Assembly: GCA_943735955.1 (NCBI GenBank)
Contig: OX030958.1
Coordinates: 11,378,362 to 11,442,361 of the forward strand
Direction: 5' to 3'
Length of the DNA: 64,000 bases
Origin: Piscicola geometra
Taxonomy: Eukaryota > Annelida > Clitellata > Hirudinida > Piscicolidae
Below, in pieces: positions 57,564 through 64,000 of this stretch. Every line of letters starts with the position of its first letter. The first letter of the stretch is position 1. The notes under the pieces were generated by a model, which worked only from the letters and a program-made list of their open reading frames with translations, ran no database searches and had not been told where the DNA came from. The translations under genes and the position numbers were made by a program.

Positions 57564-57683
57564 TGTTTATACCTTTCTATCACTTCATATCAGCTTAGGC
57601 ATATTGAGCCAAATGAAATGTGATTATACATAATCATTTTTAAAGGGTGTTTCAATTTAAAATAAATTGCAAAATTATGTTAA

Positions 57684-58118
57684 ATCTTCATCTTTAAAAC
57701 CCACTCAGGTTGCTCTTATTTTTACGATGAGGATTTTAAAACGGTGGAAAAAATTGAGATAAAAGTATTAAAAGATAAAATGACTAGAAAATGCATTGTG
57801 AGCTTCAAGAGTATCCGAAAAAATACTTTAAAAAATGTAAAGTCTTAAAAAGATGACAATGTGAAATATGTAGGATTAAAGATTTTTTTGAAGCGAAAAA
57901 TATACTTTGTTTTGTCATCATATATTGAAAGATTTAATATATCACAAAAAGATCTTTTGGAGAAATATTGTGGACAATTATTTGATTATAAATCATGTAA
58001 ACCTACAATATATTATTTATTTTGTTTACTAAATACAAAATTAAGAACATTATTAATAAATGAATTAATACTAAAATGTTTAAAAATACATATAACACAT
58101 TATCTTCATAATAAATAA
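57684..58118 (+). pseudogene. coding-like frame of ~144 codons with one internal stop
   Basis: A single plus-strand frame is open from 57684 to TAA at 57846-57848, then from 57849 to TAA at 58116, with no shift. A plausible acceptor CACTCAG ends at 57707. The first part reads as GCSYFYDEDFKTVEKI.. and the second as SSYIERFNISQKDLLEKYCG... The composition is Lys/Ile/Leu-rich but not repetitive. One stop in this length is far fewer than expected in DNA this AT-rich. It is most likely a gene fragment killed by a nonsense mutation; readthrough or an unrecognised tiny intron are alternatives. No family is recognised. Confidence 0.4.
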
Positions 58119-58283
58119 GTTTTTTTTAAATCATTAAATATATATAAAATCAGAGAACCAATGCAGTTTAACAATTCATCACGACATACTGCATCATTCT
58201 GGAACAAAAGAATAATTACGTAGCATTATGTCTTTTTCGCGAATCCTTAAATGCTCGTACTTTCTATACACACTCAAGCTGCG

Positions 58284-58421
58284 ATGACAGAGCAAGAAAA
58301 GGAGAAATTGAACGTTTCTGAATTTGATGCCTTGCACATCTTTGAAAATAAAACCATTTTGTATGAGTTTTTTTATCATGATAATAATGGAATAAAAAAA
58401 ACTTCAAACAAAAATTTATAA
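58284..58421 (+). CDS. candidate small ORF or exon, 45 aa
   Basis: ATG opens 45 codons starting MTEQEKEKLNVSEFDALHIF. The first ~27 codons look coding, then a possible donor (ATTTT/GTATGA) and AT-rich tail follow. The opposite strand is also open for 61 codons here, so the strand is uncertain. It lies 150 bases upstream of the 5' exon of the next gene. Confidence 0.2.
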   Translation: MTEQEKEKLNVSEFDALHIFENKTILYEFFYHDNNGIKKTSNKNL

Positions 58422-58611
58422 TTTTGATTTAAAAACTTCTTAGCACAAACTGCTCGCAGTATTTATTTTTGCAATTTCAAAATCATGATCTATATACGAT
58501 TCAAGAATCTAACTTCCTTAGCATTTCTAAAACGCTTTTTTTAAATTACTCTCATCCTAATTATCCTCGCAGACGATGAAGAGATGAGTGGCTTAGACCA
58601 GCTGCCTTCTC

Positions 58612-61600
58612 ATGGCTGGAATTGTAGCTTCAACACTAAGGAGAAAAGCCTTCCACAAGAAACTACCGGTCGACAATCGCTATCAAATCGTCGAAACCCA
58701 CATTTCACAAAGTCCCGAGTCTCACGGATCTCCTTCTTCTCCTGGCTTCAAAGCCCGCATTGGCGCAGCAAGGGCCCCGAAAGGAGCCAAGTTGTGCCAT
58801 GAAGACTTTTGGCCCTCATGCACCAGCCGAGGAAACGTGCCAATCCACCAAGCCACTTTCGACACTTTTGAGTGAGTGTGTATTCGATTAGTCTTTTGGC
58901 ACATGCAGAAAATATTGCATTATTAGCATTAAATAAACATAATTTACTTGTTTTTCAAAGTTTACAAATACCTGTGAAAAAAATGAAGATTTATTAATTT
59001 TATAGAATGATTTAGATTTAGGTTGAGATGGTTAAAAAATTGAAAAATTGCGTTTTAATGTTAATCAATAAAAAGGATCAAAGCAGCCAAAATCATTAAT
59101 TTAAAGCTTTAAGGATATTGATGGTTTCATGTCTGAGAATTATTTTTCTGTTTTTGAATTTTCTTAACTACTTAATTGGTTTTTACAATTATTTTATAAA
59201 TTTTTTTTATTAAATGACACAGAATTTTTAAGATATTTTTTTTGAAAATAAAAAGTTGACTTTAATTACCCAATAACGGCGGGTAGACCAAAAAATATCA
59301 CTGTAATTATTCCTTATGATGAAGTTTTCTACTTTAATTGGATAAAAAAAATTGTTTTTGAAATAATTATAAAACACTGAAGATCCATTTTCGTTACTGC
59401 AGTGGCGCACCTCTAAGAGTTTGATTGCCAAAGTGATGCCTTGTAACATGTGTAACGTCTGAGCACACTTTTGCATGACCAAAAAAAAAAAAACAGCAAT
59501 TAATCTTTTGTTTAATACTTTTTTTAAAAGAAAAAATTATAAATAAATTAATTTACATAAAAACTAACAAAATAAATACTAACTTTTGGATTTAAACCAT
59601 CAATTACTACTCTGATATAAATAGATGAGTATGGTAACTAATAAAATTTACATTTGAAAGATGGTTGAAGTTATAATAGGTTTCAGTCAAATTAACGGCT
59701 TATTTAAGTTAGTGAAAATGTTGAGAAAACTATATTTTTAACATTTAATCATTAAAGAAATTAATCAAATTTAATTATAAACAAATAAACACAGTTTTTG
59801 TGCTAAAGCAAATTCATTCGGGTCGGCATACGATCGATATACTGAAAAAGCGTAATTAATCAACTGAGCCTTACATGCCATGGCTTTAAGGGAAAACAAG
59901 AATTTGCCATCAAAAAGTAAAAACTCAAGAAGGAGTGTAAAGAGGGTTGGAACAAGACATTTCGAATGACAAATTCACGAGGCATACCTACTTTATTGAT
60001 TGTTCCCATGGAAATGTTAGACGACAATTTTCGAGCTTTTCTTGGAATGTATATTTATTGAAAGTACCGATAAAAAAAATTCAAACATGAATTATATTCA
60101 TGCATTAATTACTTTTATAGCTGCTGTTTTGTCATCGAGTTTTACATTAGCCTTTGTGAAGAAAAACAAAAATGGGCTTGTATACGTTCACATAAATGGG
60201 AAAAAGTGTAATAAAATTGGCAAATAGATTTTTTTATGTGAAATTATTAGAAAAACAAGATTAATGGTGAATGCATAAAACACTAAAAAAAAGAAAATAC
60301 AAAATGCTGAATAAAAAATAATCAAAATGAAAGTGAATACAATCAAAATGATTGAAAATAAAAGACGCAACTTTTGTGTAGGAAACGGATGTTAATTGAT
60401 TTTAAAAACCATCATAAATGCAAATAGATTCAAATAAAAACTGATGCGTTGGCTTTGTGATTGGAAAGTTCAATTAAAATCCAAGTTTCAATTCAAGACA
60501 TTGTCAAGCGACTCATGCTATTATGAATCTAATGACGTTTAGACTTAATATTATCAATAATAAGTTATCAGTTCTGTAAGCTTATTCATCTTTGCATTTC
60601 AACCAAATAATTACAAATAAACCGATTTCTAAATAATATTTTACATATTTTCAAATATAGGTATAAAATTAATTTTTTAACTAACATTTCTATTGAACCC
60701 ATTTTTTTTTAAAATAACAAAAGTTGAGATGTTTAACTTCAAGCAAGTCAAATCTAGTGTGATGAATAGATCGAGAAAGTTTCAGGTTCGGGGAATATTG
60801 ATGGTTCTCACACGTGATGTCAAACCTATAGAGAGTGCTTCCGCTTTCCTGAAGTAACTGAGAGCTTTGAGTGATATTAATAATGTACGGGCTTCCATCA
60901 GTGACGGATTTATGTGGAAGAATGTTGAAGAGAATATTTTTGTTTTTTTTACCAACTTTAAAAGGTTTTGAAACTTCAGGTTAACGTTTATTGTGATCTT
61001 TAAAATTTCTTCAAAGTTTTTTAAACAGTTTTTAGAAACTTTTTTTCTTCTTAAATTGGGTGTTTAAAATTATTGATTTTATCAATTTTTCTATTCAAAC
61101 CAATAAAAATGTCAAACTTTTCAAAATTGTAATAAATGTCATATAACTTAAAATGGATATTCAAACTATTTTTCTTTTGAATTCAGGTTAAACTGCCAAA
61201 TAAATGGTTTGAAATAAGATTATTTAAAACTAAATTTTATTACTTTGAGATTTTTCAAGATTGAACAATAAATTTTAATTCTTGTTAAAAAAACACTATT
61301 TTAAAAGTAATCATTGGAAAAATGTTTGTTATAAAGGGTATTTACGATCATTTCTTCTATGAAAGTGTTGTTGCTCTCACATAAATTTCCAATAATGAAA
61401 GCAAACACTTTCTGATATAAACTGTACCAATAACATAATCAGTGAAAGCTTTTAATTTTCTTAAATGAGATTTTCATTTTTTTCGCACAAGCTTGACAAA
61501 AGTATGCTGCAACAAAAAATCTGATTTTGTTATATATTATCTAGGTTTCAATTTTATCAATCACCAACTTCTAAATGAATGAACTTATCCATCAGTCAAC

Positions 61601-63438
61601 CAGACACTTCAATTCAACTATTAGGCCTACCAATGTGATGAATCGATCAATAAAACCATCGATTCGAACAACACTTTAAAGCTACTCTGTATATATTATG
61701 GATTAGCGAATCTTTTTTGTATACTTTCACTTCCTTTTGTTTACTTTGCTGACTTTCTCAATATTCAGCATCTTCACCTTACCATAAACACGACAGAAAA
61801 ACTCACGTTGCCTAGTTTCTATTCAGCATTTTATCAAAATAATATACATTTTCAGTTAAACTTGTTTTTAAAAAAATAAATTAAAACGGGTTTGTTCTAT
61901 GTTACAAAAAAAAATTTAACGACTAAATGTCACAGTCGATCTAGAGAATTAGATTCTATGAAGAAGACTATTCCAAAAGACCAGCGCTGCTTCAAAGTTT
62001 TTTTGCTTACATACCTGATTTTGTAAAAAAAACATTCTTCGCTCCTCTTGTGAAGACTTGCTCTCATGACAATGCTGCTTGAAAAATATTCTGGGCAGTC
62101 ATTAGACAGTGAAGCTTCTTGAGAACAAAGCTGATGGGATCATGCTTTCTAGCATCTGGGAGGAGTTTAGCGGTAGTGTTGGTTATAGAATAAATTTTTT
62201 AGAAAAAAAAACAATAGTTGGATTCATTTATTCTAAAAAAAATGTTTGAAGGAATAATGAGTTGGAGAAGAATTGATCGTTACAAGATACGAATCTGAAC
62301 GCGTAAAAACGTTTGGCCTGCTCCTCAAGTGAAGTGCGCTCAATCCTCTTTGTGTGAAACACATTTTTTATGTAATAATAGAAAAAAAGAATTTTCTTAG
62401 AAAATAACTGTTTTGAAAAATATGAATTTCTATTTCAATAAAAAATCAAACGCGTTTAGTAGTGCATTTGCTTTTTTTCATTGAAATTTAAAAAACATTA
62501 GAACAATACCGTTAAAAAAAAATTTGTTTGAAGAAACTTGTATTCTATATTTTCATTTATTTTTCAAAAATGAAATTTTAAAATGACATTGTAGCATTGA
62601 TGAATGAAAAAATCATCATTTATTCACAAGAGTTTCTAAACTTATGATTTGTTTGAAGGCTTTTCAAAGCTTCAATTTTCTATTTGAAAAATATATTATT
62701 TTTTTATTATGATTTCCTACTACTAAGTTTAGAAAATCCGAAAAGTTGATCATTCTGTAAAAATGAAAAATTGATCTTGCTTATTTTATTATTCAAATTT
62801 TTAACTCATTATAATTGATTAATGCGTTATTTCGCTCCAATATTAATGAAAAATTTATAGCATGTAAGTGTGGAAATTTTGAAAAAAAAGACAAATCATT
62901 TAAAAAAAATTTATTTAATAGGATTAAAAAGTTATACAAAATACACAAAAAAGATATTAAAAAATTATATTAAATTTAGAGCATAGCTTTTTTGAAGCAA
63001 TTTTTTTCCGAAAAAATTATAAAAAATATAATAAAAATAATTCTAAATTAAATATCTGAATGAAAATATTTTCCAATACAGCACCCTCATTCCACGGGCC
63101 AACGGATGGCTTCAAGAAAATTTAGACATCTACCTCGTCAAATGTGAAACTATTGAAAAAAAGGTTCAAAAACTTTTTTTATTATGAATTATTTTTCAAT
63201 ATTTTTTTAATGTTTTTATCGTCAATCTTATTTTAAAATTTATTTTTATGCAAGTTCGTTGTAAAATTTAAAAAAATTTCTCTTAATAGTTATTTAAAAA
63301 TTAAATTATTATTGTTTTTGATTTCATTCTGTATTAAACATCCGATCACTCCAAGGTTGTATCAGTGGATGATATAGTGAGCGATGAGTGCATGTTCATT
63401 CCAAAGAACCACCACGCAGCCTACATCAAAGGACTGAG
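58612..63438 (+). CDS. unrecognised gene, 5' part only
   Basis: Three exons with consistent phases: 58612-58871, 63082-63163 and 63356-63438. They give 141 codons plus two bases, and the gene continues beyond the window. I choose the ATG at 58612 (MAGIVASTLRRKAFHKK) because the frame is closed by a TAG at 58594 and a strong acceptor (CCTCGCAG at 58572) makes the preceding bases 5' UTR. Two out-of-frame ATGs lie between. The peptide has a basic start, a Ser/Pro-rich stretch, then HEDFWPSC, FDTFDTLIPRANGWLQ, YLVKCETIEKK and KNHHAAYIKGL. There is no signal peptide or membrane segment so far. The exon joins read as one continuous globular sequence, which supports the model, but I cannot name the family. 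The 4.2-kb first intron is AT-rich. Confidence 0.7.
60087..60227 (+). CDS. intronic small ORF with signal-peptide-like start, 46 aa
   Basis: ATG opens 46 codons: a hydrophobic segment (HALITFIAAVLSSSFTLAF) after a short polar start, then a Lys/Asn-rich tail with one Cys. This is the layout of a small secreted or single-pass peptide. It lies in the large intron of the unrecognised gene, in AT-rich DNA, with no promoter evidence, so it may be chance. Confidence 0.2.
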   Translation: MNYIHALITFIAAVLSSSFTLAFVKKNKNGLVYVHINGKKCNKIGK

Positions 63439-64000
63439 GTGAATAAGAAATTGTCATGGTTATGGAGGTTGTGGTATATCCGGAAAAATCGAATTAGGCG
63501 ATGATTTCTGCAGAGACCCTTAGTTGGCGAAAAACAAAAAAATGACGATTTCAACATGTTTTTTGTTTTATTCCGTAATAAAAGTAAAAATAGGATATAT
63601 TATTATTTAGAAACCTAATGAACTTTTTGAAATACTGAATTATTTTTAGATCAAAGAGTTTAAATTAAATGTTAAAACTTTTTCAATAGAAGTCGAAAGC
63701 GTTTGAATTGAAACATTATAAAAAATAATATATTTAAATTCAAGTTTAAATTTTAACTAATTTTTTGACATTTTTGACTTTTTTTCATGACAAGGAGGAA
63801 CGCAATCGATCTATGAAAACGGTTATTCCTACCAAAAGCTTCGTAAATCCGAAACCCGCATTTACACGCAAACTCTTATAGCTGTCTGGCATGTTCATAA
63901 GATGCAAAATTAGCTCCAATGCAACTCACTTCGATCTTCAGCGAACAGCTGTGATTTTTTTGGAGACTCTGCAAGTGAAATACTAACCGTCTTATGAAAA
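63439..64000. other. intron of the unrecognised gene, to window end
   Basis: It begins with donor GTGAAT after the exon ending at 63438. It is AT-rich, with a GC-richer patch at 63.79-63.90 kb, but no exon in the required phase could be recognised. Confidence 0.4.

Larger units (their letters stand above)
49899..58572. other. AT-rich intergenic region with short coding-like islets
   Basis: A possible poly(A) signal ATTAAA for DCLK is at 49991-49996. No complete gene was assembled. Exon-like islets of normal composition appear near 51.9, 53.7, 54.9, 57.45, 57.7-58.1 and 58.3 kb and are listed separately where they carry a usable frame. The longer frames at 52.4 and 53.95 kb are low-complexity or pyrimidine-driven and I do not support them. 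Confidence 0.5.

Noticed and set aside
58584..58802. 72-codon frame starting MSGLDQLPSHGW in the 5' exon of the last gene
   Set aside because: It ends at 58800 and does not connect to the exon at 63082, whereas the frame from 58612 does so in exact phase. It may act as an upstream ORF at most.

Overview
This is eukaryotic DNA, AT-rich (roughly two-thirds or more A+T by eye) and full of introns and simple repeats. It most likely comes from a bilaterian invertebrate. The reasons are short exons with GT..AG introns, a Tbx2/3-class T-box gene, a voltage-gated calcium channel beta subunit and a doublecortin-like kinase. Scattered tRNA-derived SINE fragments and two copies of an AATC-repeat/TATAGCGC element, a type I associate with marine invertebrate genomes, fit this. 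I cannot fix the phylum from the sequence. No rRNA, intact tRNA, CRISPR or prokaryotic feature was seen.

Layout: (1) 1-16.3 kb is gene-poor, with microsatellites, two SINE heads, a few short open frames and GC-richer islets that may be cis-regulatory. (2) 16.4-32.0 kb holds the Tbx2/3 gene: promoter-like region, seven coding exons, 834 codons after splicing, and a poly(A) signal. One of its introns carries a 1.45-kb array of an 11-bp repeat that begins at the splice donor inside the T-box. (3) 34.4-38.4 kb holds a mitochondrial-type acetyl-CoA acetyltransferase (ACAT1 class): 11 exons and 391 codons, without a visible start codon or targeting peptide. Most of its introns consist of simple repeats that run up to the splice acceptor. 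(4) 39.4-42.8 kb holds a calcium channel beta subunit (SH3 + guanylate-kinase fold): 12 exons, 476 codons. (5) 44.3-49.9 kb holds a doublecortin-like kinase: 9 exons, 974 codons, two DCX modules, a long low-complexity linker and a complete kinase domain. (6) 49.9-58.5 kb is an AT-rich stretch with only fragments, including a coding-like frame broken by one stop. (7) From 58.6 kb to beyond the window lies the 5' part of a gene I do not recognise.

All five genes are on the plus strand. I reconstructed the exons by hand. Every spliced frame closes exactly (2505, 1176, 1431 and 2925 bases for the four recognised genes), which is the main internal check on the models. The genes do not form an obvious pathway. 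Tbx2/3 is a developmental repressor, ACAT1 acts in ketone and isoleucine metabolism, and the beta subunit and DCLK are typical of excitable or neuronal cells.
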